NCBI RefSeq assembly: GCF_042432905.1
Contig: NZ_JBHLWI010000083.1
Coordinates: forward strand, 1 to 64,000
Length of the DNA: 64,000 bases
Source: Fontibacter flavus
GTDB lineage: Bacteria; Bacteroidota; Bacteroidia; Cytophagales; Cyclobacteriaceae
Direction of reading: 5' to 3'
Positions 1 to 6,641 of the stretch are shown here, piece after piece. A model generated the notes under the pieces. That model searched no databases, had not been told where the DNA came from, and saw only the letters and a list, made by a program, of their open reading frames with translations. The translations under genes were made by a program, and so were the position numbers. Within the stretch, counting starts at the first letter, position 1; every line of letters begins with the position of its first letter.

Positions 1-186
1 GTAACGTTCTTACTCCTTCTGCTTTTGCCTGGTAGCAGCGCCCTGCTTACCTGACAAACCAAATAATATCCTGACAATTATGCAACAGTTTACATTTGCC
101 AAACTTAGTATGACAAGGAAAAGCCTAATTAAGTAGCAAGCATTAATTTTTGCTTCAGCATTTTAGAAACAAAAAAACAGAAAATC

Positions 187-2184
187 ATGACCTTCCAAGA
201 ACAATTATCCCAAGGCATACCCTCCACCTTACCTTCCAAAAAACAGCCGAACCCTGATTTTTCCCATGCTCCTAGGAGAAAGGATATTTTGAGCATAGAG
301 GAGAAGAAGTTGGCGGTTAGGAATGCGCTGCGTTATTTCCCTAAGGCCTGGCATGCGGAATTGGCGAGAGAGTTTTTTGAAGAATTGCAGGAATACGGGA
401 GGATTTACATGTATCGCTTTTTGCCGGATTATGCGATGTACGCCAGGCCGATTTCGGAATATCCTGCCAAAAGCCAACAGGCGGCGGCCATTATGCTCAT
501 GATCCAAAACAACCTGGACCCTGCCGTGGCTCAACATCCACAAGAGCTCATTACCTACGGTGGCAATGGCGCCGTTTTCCAAAACTGGGCCCAGTACCTG
601 CTCACCATGCAATACTTATCCGAAATGACGGACGAACAAACCCTCCACATGTACTCCGGACATCCCATGGGGCTTTTCCCTTCCTCCAAGGATGCGCCTC
701 GAGTTGTGGTTACTAACGGCATGATGATTCCCAACTATTCCAAGCCTGATGATTGGGAGAAATACAACGCACTAGGCGTCACCCAATACGGACAAATGAC
801 TGCAGGTTCCTACATGTACATCGGCCCACAGGGAATTGTTCACGGTACGACCATCACGGTGATGAATGCTTTCAGAAAAAAATTGGGTGCAGGTACCAAT
901 CCCAAAGGAAAGGTTTTCCTGACCGCTGGTTTGGGAGGCATGTCTGGCGCCCAACCAAAAGCCGGAAATATCGCAGGCTGCATCACTGTCTGTGCAGAGG
1001 TTAACCCCAAAGCCGCTCACAAAAGACATGAACAAGGTTGGGTTGATGAATTGGTAGAAGATTTGGATGCATTGGTCACAAGGGTAAGAAAAGCCCAGGA
1101 AAATCAAGAGATCGTATCCATCGCCTATTTAGGAAATATAGTGGATGTATGGGAGAAGTTTGACGAGGAAAATATCACCGTAGAACTCGGTTCGGATCAG
1201 ACTTCCCTTCACAATCCATGGGCGGGCGGGTATTATCCTGTAGGTTTGAGTTTCGAGGAAGCCAATGAGCTCATGGCCAAGGATCCTGAAAATTTCAAAA
1301 CCAAGGTTCAGGAATCCCTCCGTCGCCATGCAGCTGCAGTCAACCGCCACGCGGCCAAGGGTATGTATTTCTTTGACTATGGCAATGCTTTCCTTTTGGA
1401 AGCTTCCCGTGCCGGGGCCGAGGTAATGGCAGAAAACGGCATAGACTTCCGCTATCCTTCCTATGTGCAGGACATCTTAGGTCCCATGTGTTTTGATTAT
1501 GGTTTTGGCCCATTCCGCTGGGTATGTACTTCGGGAAAGGCAGAAGACCTGGAAAAAACCGATCAGATTGCACTCGAAGTTATGAAAGAGATTAAAGCCA
1601 CCGCTCCTACAGAAATCCAACAGCAGATGCAGGACAATATCCAATGGATAGAAGAAGCTGGCAAAAATAAACTGGTGGTGGGTTCACAGGCCCGTATCCT
1701 CTACGCTGATGCAGAAGGTCGGATCAAAATCGCTGAAGCCTTCAACAAAGCCGTCCAAGCAGGAGAAATCTCGGCAGCTGTTGTTTTGGGCAGGGATCAT
1801 CATGATGTCAGCGGTACGGATTCGCCTTTCAGGGAAACCAGCAACATTTATGATGGCAGTAAGTTTACTGCAGACATGGCCATCCACAATGTGATCGGTG
1901 ACAGTTTCCGTGGGGCTACTTGGGTTTCCATCCACAATGGCGGTGGCGTGGGCTGGGGTGAGGTGATCAATGGAGGTTTTGGCATGCTGCTCGATGGTAC
2001 CGAAGAAGCCAATCGCAGACTCCAATCCATGTTATTCTATGATGTCAACAATGGCATTTCCCGAAGGGCTTGGGCCAGAAATGAGGAGGCTTTATTTGCG
2101 ATAAAAAGGGAAATGGAGAGAACACCTGGACTGAAGGTGACAATTCCGGAGATGGTGGATGAGGATCTCTTGGAGTTTACGTAA
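187..2184 (+). CDS. hutU: urocanate hydratase
   Basis: Converts urocanate to imidazolonepropionate, the second step of histidine breakdown, in the cytoplasm with tightly bound NAD. The NAD-binding stretch GLGGMSGAQPKA, the block around GPFRWVCTSG that carries the active-site cysteine in the family, and the RDHHDVSGTDSPFRETSN block are all present. At 665 residues it is about 100 longer than the proteobacterial enzyme, which fits the long form known from Bacteroidota. No other hut gene is next to it, so the pathway is split or its other genes lie to the left of the window. A TAnnTTTG-like promoter box (TACATTTG, 91-98) lies about 90 bases upstream, without a clear -33 partner. Base composition is visibly more GC-rich than the locus that follows. 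Confidence 0.97.
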   Translation: MTFQEQLSQGIPSTLPSKKQPNPDFSHAPRRKDILSIEEKKLAVRNALRYFPKAWHAELAREFFEELQEYGRIYMYRFLPDYAMYARPISEYPAKSQQAAAIMLMIQNNLDPAVAQHPQELITYGGNGAVFQNWAQYLLTMQYLSEMTDEQTLHMYSGHPMGLFPSSKDAPRVVVTNGMMIPNYSKPDDWEKYNALGVTQYGQMTAGSYMYIGPQGIVHGTTITVMNAFRKKLGAGTNPKGKVFLTAGLGGMSGAQPKAGNIAGCITVCAEVNPKAAHKRHEQGWVDELVEDLDALVTRVRKAQENQEIVSIAYLGNIVDVWEKFDEENITVELGSDQTSLHNPWAGGYYPVGLSFEEANELMAKDPENFKTKVQESLRRHAAAVNRHAAKGMYFFDYGNAFLLEASRAGAEVMAENGIDFRYPSYVQDILGPMCFDYGFGPFRWVCTSGKAEDLEKTDQIALEVMKEIKATAPTEIQQQMQDNIQWIEEAGKNKLVVGSQARILYADAEGRIKIAEAFNKAVQAGEISAAVVLGRDHHDVSGTDSPFRETSNIYDGSKFTADMAIHNVIGDSFRGATWVSIHNGGGVGWGEVINGGFGMLLDGTEEANRRLQSMLFYDVNNGISRRAWARNEEALFAIKREMERTPGLKVTIPEMVDEDLLEFT

Positions 2185-2220
2185 GAAATTTTTAAATTTA
2201 CACGTAAATTCTGATATCAA

Positions 2221-2466
2221 ATGAACACCAAACTCACCTTAAGCCTGAATCAACAAATTATAGAAAAGGCCAAAGCATACGCCAAAAGCCAGGACATGAG
2301 CCTTTCTAACTTAATTGAAAATTATTTGCATAGCTTAACCCAAACAACGGAAAAAGAGCCCAAAATAAGTTCGCTGGTAGAGAGTTTAACAGGTGTTATA
2401 CCCAGCCAGAGCGACGAGATGGATAAGAAGGAATACTATGATTATTTAGAAAAAAAATATTCCTGA
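2221..2466 (+). CDS. DUF6364-type antitoxin
   Basis: Small 81-residue protein with an N-terminal ribbon-helix-helix-like segment (KLTLSLNQQIIEKAKAYAK) followed by a short charged tail, the pattern of DUF6364 antitoxins. It should bind and neutralise the PIN toxin encoded immediately downstream and repress the pair's own promoter. Its TGA stop shares one base with the ATG of the toxin gene (TGATG), so the two are translationally coupled. It begins 36 bases after hutU. The assignment rests on the pairing and the N-terminal pattern; the exact antitoxin family is an inference. Confidence 0.82.
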   Translation: MNTKLTLSLNQQIIEKAKAYAKSQDMSLSNLIENYLHSLTQTTEKEPKISSLVESLTGVIPSQSDEMDKKEYYDYLEKKYS

Positions 2467-2885
2467 TGGAAAGGTTATTTGTAGATACCAACATTGTCCT
2501 TGATCTGATCCAGAAGAGAGAAGATTTTTACAAGGATGCTCAAACACTTTTTACTTTAGCAGATGAAAGGAAGGTGGAGTTGTTTATTTCTTCACTCTCT
2601 ATCACAACCACTAACTACTTGTTGTCCAAATATTACAATCCTTCTCAAGCAAGGAAAATTCTATTAAAATTTAAGGTTTTGGTAAATGTACTCTCGATAG
2701 ATGATAAAATCATTGAGCTTGCACTAAGCTCTGATTTCAATGATTTTGAAGATGCCATACAATACCACACTGCCCTACAAAATCACATTGGACTTATTAT
2801 TACAAGGAACAAAAGAGATTTCCAAAAAGCTGAAATACCTGTTTTGACAGCTAAAGAATATATAAAAAGTCTGGATGCAACTTGA
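2466..2885 (+). CDS. PIN-domain ribonuclease toxin (VapC-like)
   Basis: A 139-residue PIN domain. The first acidic metal ligand is in FVDTNIVLDL (D7) and a later acidic cluster in SDFNDFEDAIQYHTAL supplies further Mg2+ ligands. The C-terminal LIITRNKRDFQKAEIPVLT is typical of the family. PIN toxins cleave RNA, often tRNA or rRNA, when freed from their antitoxin. The gene is coupled to the preceding small antitoxin gene by a one-base overlap. This is an ordinary type II toxin-antitoxin pair; the RNA target cannot be read from the sequence. Confidence 0.9.
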   Translation: MERLFVDTNIVLDLIQKREDFYKDAQTLFTLADERKVELFISSLSITTTNYLLSKYYNPSQARKILLKFKVLVNVLSIDDKIIELALSSDFNDFEDAIQYHTALQNHIGLIITRNKRDFQKAEIPVLTAKEYIKSLDAT

Positions 2886-2980
2886 CTACAAAACCCATCA
2901 GCCTTTTTTATTCTATTAAAAAGCAAGTAATTCCTACGAATCAATTAAATCAGCACTATTTCCTAAATCCTTTTTTTCGA

Positions 2981-3094
2981 TCAGTGGCTCACCTTTAACC
3001 CTCTTTTAAAATTTTCCCAATCCTTGAATATCGCTATTGAAATAATTAAGGAAACAATAAGTATTAAAAACAAAATGGTTTTCTTTTTCATCAT
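2981..3094 (-). CDS. 37-aa single-span membrane peptide
   Basis: Short ORF, ATG ATG start, 37 residues. An N-terminal KKK is followed by a hydrophobic span (ILFLILIVSLIISIAIF), then a polar tail with DWENFKRGL. It starts 28 bases after the stop of the CPBP protease gene upstream of it on the same strand, so it probably shares that transcript. Tiny one-span proteins with a similar W/F-rich acidic-basic tail are, from memory, common beside peptide exporters in Bacteroidota. The function is unknown. The length and clear membrane-anchor pattern support a real gene, but there is no homology evidence. Confidence 0.6.
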   Translation of the reverse strand: MMKKKTILFLILIVSLIISIAIFKDWENFKRGLKVSH

Positions 3095-3122
3095 ACAACA
3101 AGTTTGTTCACCAAGTTTTTTG

Positions 3123-3872
3123 TTACGGAATATATTCTTTAAACTTTAAAAACCCATGATTTTCAGAACCCTTCGGAATTAAATAGATCATCAAAATAAT
3201 CACCAAGCGTAGTAAAATCCCCAAAACACTTCCTTCAGGACCTTGATCGCCTCCATTAAAAAACATGTCGGGAACAATCTCAAGCTTTAGCAGCCCCTCC
3301 TGTTCCGTTCCGGAAACAGGAAAACCAAATACAGGTCCTTCGATAAAATTCCAGAAAAAATGGGTGGCTATGGGTACCCATACCGTCTGGAATTTCAAAA
3401 AAGCATAGCCATACATAATCCCTCCAAGAAAGTAGCTAAGCACTTCTATGTAATTATCAGGAAAATGGGCAAAGGAGAAAGGCAATGCAGTCAGTACTAA
3501 AGCAGCTGTTTGTTTATTAGTAAAATACAATAGACTGGAAAAAATAAAAACCCTGAAAAAAAGCTCCTCAAAAATTACCGCTGACAATTCAGATGGAACA
3601 GTTTTCAGCAAAGCACTGAGATCAAAAGCCTTTTCAATTGAAATCAGATTCCATTTGACATTCAACCAGGTCAATCCTGCAAAAAGAACAAAAACAAGCA
3701 TCAAGAAGGCAGCAATGACCTTCAGGTGATATTTGTCGATAAACAAGCCGACAAAACCCATCAGGTTTTTCCTATAGGCTACAAGCACTGAAATCCCATG
3801 GATACTAAAAACTAAGGCCACCAAAATACTGAGGCCAAAAATCAATTCGATCATATTTTTTTGAGGTCTCAA
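3123..3872 (-). CDS. CPBP-family intramembrane protease
   Basis: Polytopic membrane protein of 249 residues with all three CPBP (Abi/CAAX-protease) motifs: EELFFR (E102, E103, R107), FSFAHF (H136) and HFFWN (H171, N175). Family members are glutamic intramembrane proteases. In Gram-positive bacteriocin loci they often give the producer immunity, and others take part in peptide maturation. It lies at the downstream end of the GG-peptide locus, after two precursor modules, so immunity or processing is the likely role. The first ATG is used here; a second ATG six codons later is equally possible. A fragment of a second CPBP gene lies just upstream on the same strand. Confidence 0.88.
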   Translation of the reverse strand: MRPQKNMIELIFGLSILVALVFSIHGISVLVAYRKNLMGFVGLFIDKYHLKVIAAFLMLVFVLFAGLTWLNVKWNLISIEKAFDLSALLKTVPSELSAVIFEELFFRVFIFSSLLYFTNKQTAALVLTALPFSFAHFPDNYIEVLSYFLGGIMYGYAFLKFQTVWVPIATHFFWNFIEGPVFGFPVSGTEQEGLLKLEIVPDMFFNGGDQGPEGSVLGILLRLVIILMIYLIPKGSENHGFLKFKEYIP

Positions 3873-3920
3873 ATTTTAGAAATAGCATTCACTTTGCCAG
3901 ACACTTAAAATACAAAAAGA

Positions 3921-4066
3921 TTAAAAAACTCTATCCATCCATACCTTAAAAAATGGCACCAAATTCCATAAGGCATGGAAAAAATAGCTGCCAAAATCCC
4001 TCCATTTCGGAAATACAGATAGGTCCAAATTACTCCTGAAAGGACATGGGGAAGAGAACTAAAAAA
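3921..4066 (-). pseudogene. frameshifted C-terminal remnant of a CPBP protease
   Basis: Directly after the stop of the 60-residue membrane protein, and in its frame, the sequence reads SSLPHVLSGVIWTYLYFR then NGGILAAIF, which matches the C-terminal helices of CPBP proteins. The frame then breaks in a run of six T bases. One more T restores FFHALWNLVPFFKV, including the HxxxN motif, and the ORF ends at 3921. No N-terminal half with EExxxR is present. This is a decayed copy left beside the intact CPBP gene. The alternative, a programmed slip, is unlikely because the upstream half is missing. Confidence 0.7.
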
Positions 4067-4249
4067 CTATTGCTTTTTTTCTCGTATTCTTATGACAAAA
4101 ACAGAGATTATAGTTCCTATCAAAACTTTTAAAAAAAGATATAAAAAATCTAATGGCCCTCGCTGCTTATAATGTTCAACATCACTTAGAATTAAAACCA
4201 ACATCATTACAATAATGAAAACAAAGAGATTTTTTAATGTATTATTCAT
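4067..4249 (-). CDS. 60-aa two-span membrane protein (immunity candidate)
   Basis: Small protein with two hydrophobic spans (LFVFIIVMMLVLIL and LYLFLKVLIGTIISVFVI), a charged loop DVEHYKQRGP between them, and a basic C-terminus RIREKKQ. It follows precursor pair 4489-4677/4304-4465 across a terminator hairpin. That is the same place the VanZ-like gene occupies after the other precursor pair. Small basic membrane proteins encoded next to class II bacteriocin genes are commonly immunity proteins; here that role is inferred from position only. No homologue is recognised. Confidence 0.6.
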   Translation of the reverse strand: MNNTLKNLFVFIIVMMLVLILSDVEHYKQRGPLDFLYLFLKVLIGTIISVFVIRIREKKQ

Positions 4250-4263
4250 GATTTAATTTTTTT

Positions 4264-4288
4264 AAAAAATGGAGGCATTAAGCCTCCA
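4264..4288 (-). terminator. rho-independent-type hairpin after precursor pair B/A
   Basis: Read on the minus strand: TGGAGGC, a five-base loop, GCCTCCA, then a run of T (4269-4264). It lies 16 bases after the stop of the 53-residue precursor and 15 bases before the start of the 60-residue membrane protein. It would let precursor transcripts greatly outnumber transcripts that read into the membrane protein gene. Confidence 0.8.
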
Positions 4289-4303
4289 TAACTAACATTC
4301 AAC

Positions 4304-4465
4304 TTATTCACAAGGTCTATTCAGTCCATCTACTACTCCATCTATACACTGTGTAATAAACCAAACAATTACACCTCTTGCTAACCAAGGATTACCCCCT
4401 GTGATATTCTTAAGATCGATATCATTCAGATCTTCAAAATATTTCTTATGAGAATTCGCTTTCAA
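4304..4465 (-). CDS. GG-leader precursor peptide A (non-ATG start)
   Basis: An open frame with no ATG that ends in a clear double-glycine leader, DLNDIDLKNITGG: L at -12, D at -8, L at -7, I at -4 and GG at -2/-1 relative to the predicted C39 cleavage site. The predicted mature part is 29 residues with two cysteines, starting NPWLARG and ending LNRPCE. The TTG used here gives a 24-residue leader, a usual length. A CTG at 4492-4490 that overlaps the stop of the preceding precursor (CTGA) is the other possible start. It follows precursor B as the second member of a tandem pair and is followed by a terminator. It is easily overlooked because of length and start codon. The start is uncertain; the leader pattern is strong. 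Confidence 0.62.
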   Translation of the reverse strand: MKANSHKKYFEDLNDIDLKNITGGNPWLARGVIVWFITQCIDGVVDGLNRPCE

Positions 4466-4488
4466 ATGCTTACTATTTTTTTTAGATT

Positions 4489-4677
4489 TCAGGTCGCTTT
4501 AAAAGATTTAGGCCCCAGAGTTGCTGAATTAGCAAAATCTGTTTTTGGCCAACTCCAACTCCAATTACAATTACATTTGAAATAATGTACAATATCAGAA
4601 ACTAATCCTGCAAGTCCACCTTCCCCTCCAGTTACTTGGAACTTCTCCTCAAAACTCAATTCTTCAAACTTTTCCAT
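4489..4677 (-). CDS. GG-leader precursor peptide B
   Basis: 62-residue precursor (an upstream in-frame ATG at 4689 is possible, but this start matches the paralogue at 5602). The leader MEKFEELSFEEKFQVTGG has L-12, E-8, V-4 and GG. The 44-residue core contains a hydrophobic/amphipathic stretch, then HYFKCNCN with a C-x-C pair, and a W/S-rich segment WSWSWP. Cleavage by the C39 domain of the exporter encoded at 8140-10290 and export as a small bacteriocin-like or signalling peptide is the expected fate. The leader, start region and 5' untranslated sequence are near-identical to those of precursor D, which shows that the two arose by duplication. Confidence 0.82.
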   Translation of the reverse strand: MEKFEELSFEEKFQVTGGEGGLAGLVSDIVHYFKCNCNWSWSWPKTDFANSATLGPKSFKAT

Positions 4678-4719
4678 AATTTTAAACAATTTTCATTTTT
4701 TCTCCCAGCCTTTCTCCGG
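4644..4719. repeat. duplicated leader/5'-region, copy 1
   Basis: About 76 bases covering the first codons of precursor B and the untranslated region upstream. It matches 5569-5641 at roughly nine bases in ten, by eye, with a one-base length difference at the start codon. The conserved part continues upstream of the ATG (AAACAATTTTCATTTTTT on the plus strand) and so probably carries shared promoter or translation signals. Confidence 0.8.
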
Positions 4720-4786
4720 CATCAGGAGCTATCAATCTCGTTCTACAATAATTAGTGAATGCTCACAGACTAAAAGGCGGAGTAAC

Positions 4787-5167
4787 TTACTTCCATAAAT
4801 GCACTTCATCTTTAAATTTTCTATTTTCAAACTTTAAGCAAACAAAAAAACAAATTACTGATCCAAGAAAACTTGCAATTAAATCTTTAAAATCAAATGT
4901 TTGAATAGAAATAAATCGCTGAAATACTATTTCATAAAAAATTAAGCCTAATAAAATACTTAAAATTAAGAAAATACTAGAACGATGATTAGCGAATCTC
5001 CATTTATGATAAAAAACATATACAAAAACTGATAAAAAATTAGGTGAAGTATCGGCAACATAAAAATCAAAGATACCTTCTGAATAAATAAATGTTCGAT
5101 AAGGAAATCTGAATAGAACAAATATCAAGATTGAAAGCAAAAAAAGGCTTAAATAATTTTTTTTCAT
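4787..5167 (-). CDS. VanZ-like small membrane protein (immunity candidate)
   Basis: 126-residue membrane protein with about four hydrophobic spans. The C-terminal half, IFYEIVFQRFISIQTFDFKD followed by LIASFLGSVI, fits the VanZ-like pattern E-x3-Q ... F-D-x2-D-x2-A-x3-G, and SPNFLSVFVYVF fits the earlier span. VanZ itself gives low-level teicoplanin resistance by an unknown route. Here the gene follows precursor pair D/C across a hairpin, so protection against the locus's own peptides is plausible but inferred. It is very AT-rich compared with hutU. Family assignment is moderately sure. Confidence 0.62.
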   Translation of the reverse strand: MKKNYLSLFLLSILIFVLFRFPYRTFIYSEGIFDFYVADTSPNFLSVFVYVFYHKWRFANHRSSIFLILSILLGLIFYEIVFQRFISIQTFDFKDLIASFLGSVICFFVCLKFENRKFKDEVHLWK

Positions 5168-5183
5168 AGACTAATTAAAAGGA

Positions 5184-5205
5184 ATAGGGGAAATATTTCC
5201 CCTAT
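5184..5205 (-). terminator. hairpin after precursor pair D/C
   Basis: A ten-base-pair stem (ATAGGGGAAA with TTTCCCCTAT, two-base loop). On the minus strand it is followed by a T-rich TCCTTTTAATT. It sits between the stop of precursor C (5221) and the start of the VanZ-like gene (5167), the same place as the hairpin at 4264-4288 in the other module. The T-run is imperfect, so termination may be partial. Confidence 0.65.
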
Positions 5206-5220
5206 ATTCGTTAGACCTAA

Positions 5221-5394
5221 TTAATAATTTGGATAATAAAGACCAGTAGGGCCATATATACGACTACTGGTTGTTGAATTATTTTTTTTCTTACAACTAC
5301 AAAAATAATCCCCTATTTTACCAATTAGCCATGACCCAAAATCGGAAGTTCCACCAAAAATTGATTTAGACTCTTTAAGATTTAGTTCTTTCAT
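5221..5394 (-). CDS. GG-leader precursor peptide C
   Basis: 57-residue ORF with an ATG start. The 15-residue leader MKELNLKESKSIFGG has L-12, E-8, I-4 and GG, a short but consensus C39 leader. The 42-residue core starts TSDFGSW, has DYFCSCKKKNN (a C-x-C pair placed as in precursor B) and ends with a polar G/Y/P-rich tail. It begins 10 bases after the stop of precursor D and is the second member of that tandem pair. A hairpin and then the VanZ-like gene follow. It is too short for ordinary ORF cut-offs but is one of the clearest precursors here. Confidence 0.82.
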   Translation of the reverse strand: MKELNLKESKSIFGGTSDFGSWLIGKIGDYFCSCKKKNNSTTSSRIYGPTGLYYPNY

Positions 5395-5404
5395 ATCTTT
5401 GTTG

Positions 5405-5602
5405 TTAACAATTTTTTAATTTATTATTTAGTTGGTCACTGTAGCTTTTAAAATTAAGTATAATATCACCAGCTAATAAAGCACAGCCTGCACCAATTGC
5501 AGCGCCGCAGAGTTCAACTGCTCCTGCAAGCAAAAGTAATGGGACCGCCCCTCCATCTGCCTCCTGCATCTCCTCAAAACTCAATTCTCTAAACTTTTCC
5601 AT
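5405..5602 (-). CDS. GG-leader precursor peptide D
   Basis: 65-residue precursor. The leader MEKFRELSFEEMQEADGG (L-12, E-8, M-7, A-4, GG) is a clear paralogue of the leader of precursor B. The 47-residue core is hydrophobic and G/A/L-rich (AVPLLLLAGAVELCGAAIG, then AGCALLAG), with three cysteines and a polar tail ending LKNC. This is the composition of pore-forming class II bacteriocins. It precedes precursor C by 10 bases. Because the two cores in the pair differ in kind (hydrophobic versus C-x-C/polar), a two-peptide bacteriocin is possible. Confidence 0.83.
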   Translation of the reverse strand: MEKFRELSFEEMQEADGGAVPLLLLAGAVELCGAAIGAGCALLAGDIILNFKSYSDQLNNKLKNC

Positions 5603-5641
5603 AATTTAAACAATTTTCATTTTTTCCCCAACCTTTACCGG
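5569..5641. repeat. duplicated leader/5'-region, copy 2
   Basis: Partner of 4644-4719. It covers the start of precursor D and the sequence just upstream. The conservation of non-coding bases suggests shared regulation of the two precursor modules or a recent duplication. Confidence 0.8.
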
Positions 5642-5766
5642 GCGCTGGGTTTTCCCAATCTCAGCCTACCGGATTCTTAGCTAGCATACTTCCCGTCAAC
5701 TGATCATAGTCCTAAATTACCCTCACTCCGTGCATAAAAACAGCACAGAAAAAATATTTTAAAATT

Positions 5767-6417
5767 TTATGGTTCGTAAAAATAAATTGCTGGAATAAAA
5801 ACCACAGCATTATATAGCCCATGGAAAATAATCGCCCATTTTATCCCATGGTTCAAGCGGATATAGCTTAAGACTAAACCTATGACAAACTGTGCCGAAA
5901 CCAACAAAGGCACCAAATAAAAATAATTTCCATAATCAAAATCAGTAAAATTACCCATATGGACCAAGGCAAACATCGCCGCAGAAAAATATACTACAAA
6001 CTTTAGATTAGGCGTCTGTCCTTGCTTGACTTTCACATAAAGGAAAATCAAATACATCCAAAATAGGACCAATGGGAACCATATACTGTTAATCAACAAA
6101 AGCGATAAACCCAAACTCCAAAGGATAGAGGATTTTTTCAGGTCCAAATGTAACATGTATACCGGTTCTTCCAGAATTGGAGCAAAAAATATAGCAAGCA
6201 CCGCAACCAACCATTTATTCTTTTCCAAAATCTCCATGATTTTATGATCAAAGTGATCCATTCCAGCCCAATTTAAAATAAAGGCATAAGGTATCACCAT
6301 CACAACGGCCAGCGTAATCAATAAAAGATAAAACAAATCATTGGTCTTTAAATGAGTATATGATGCTGCAGGGTAAGGTGTATTTAAGAAGATTAAAAGT
6401 TTTTCCAACGTCTTCAT
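5767..6417 (-). CDS. CPBP-family membrane protein, EExxxR arginine absent
   Basis: 216-residue polytopic membrane protein. CPBP-like motifs are ILEEPVYML (E83, E84), FALVHMGN (H153) and FHGLYNA (H199, N203). The arginine expected four residues after the second glutamate is not there, so the first motif is atypical and activity is uncertain. It lies upstream of precursor D on the same strand. The N-terminal 35 codons and the upstream region are duplicated at 7516-7667, where a second copy is cut short. Immunity or peptide-processing roles are both possible. Confidence 0.75.
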   Translation of the reverse strand: MKTLEKLLIFLNTPYPAASYTHLKTNDLFYLLLITLAVVMVIPYAFILNWAGMDHFDHKIMEILEKNKWLVAVLAIFFAPILEEPVYMLHLDLKKSSILWSLGLSLLLINSIWFPLVLFWMYLIFLYVKVKQGQTPNLKFVVYFSAAMFALVHMGNFTDFDYGNYFYLVPLLVSAQFVIGLVLSYIRLNHGIKWAIIFHGLYNAVVFIPAIYFYEP

Positions 6418-6454
6418 ATATTTTAAAATTTAAGTTTTAGTAAAACAGTTTAAA
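6322..6454. repeat. direct repeat flanking the RhuM cassette, copy 1
   Basis: The 5' end and upstream region of the CPBP gene at 5767-6417. By eye it matches 7537-7667 over about 130 bases with scattered mismatches and small gaps. The two copies enclose the RhuM gene and its small downstream frame. Confidence 0.7.
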
Positions 6455-6492
6455 CATGAAATAATTTAAAACATGTCACAAAAGCTCTGTAT

Positions 6493-6641
6493 TTATGCTA
6501 CTTTCTGACTATAAAGGTGTTCATGAAATTCTATAAACAGTCTGGTTAGGTTCGACACGTCTCCCAAAATTTCATCATCTTCCAACCCTTCTACAGGCTT
6601 AGGACATCGCCTTTGTGGTAGGTGAGTTTATCGAAACTCAT
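6493..6641 (-). pseudogene. small frameshifted gene coupled to RhuM
   Basis: An ATG that overlaps the RhuM stop (ATGA) opens MSFDKLTYHKGDVLS and soon stops. One inserted C near 6597 would continue it as PVEGLEDDEILGDVSNLTRL, then FIEFHEHLYSQKVA, and stop at 6493. The interval length (149 bases) is one short of a whole number of codons, as expected for a single-base deletion. The intact product would have been about 49 residues, acidic and soluble. Function unknown. It looks like the second gene of the RhuM cassette, now broken. Confidence 0.5.

Noticed and set aside
4067..4249. 60-aa membrane protein as the N-terminal half of the CPBP remnant
   Set aside because: The two are in the same frame, but the 60-aa protein lacks the EExxxR helix and is followed by a stop; the remnant matches only the C-terminal CPBP helices, so they are treated as separate.
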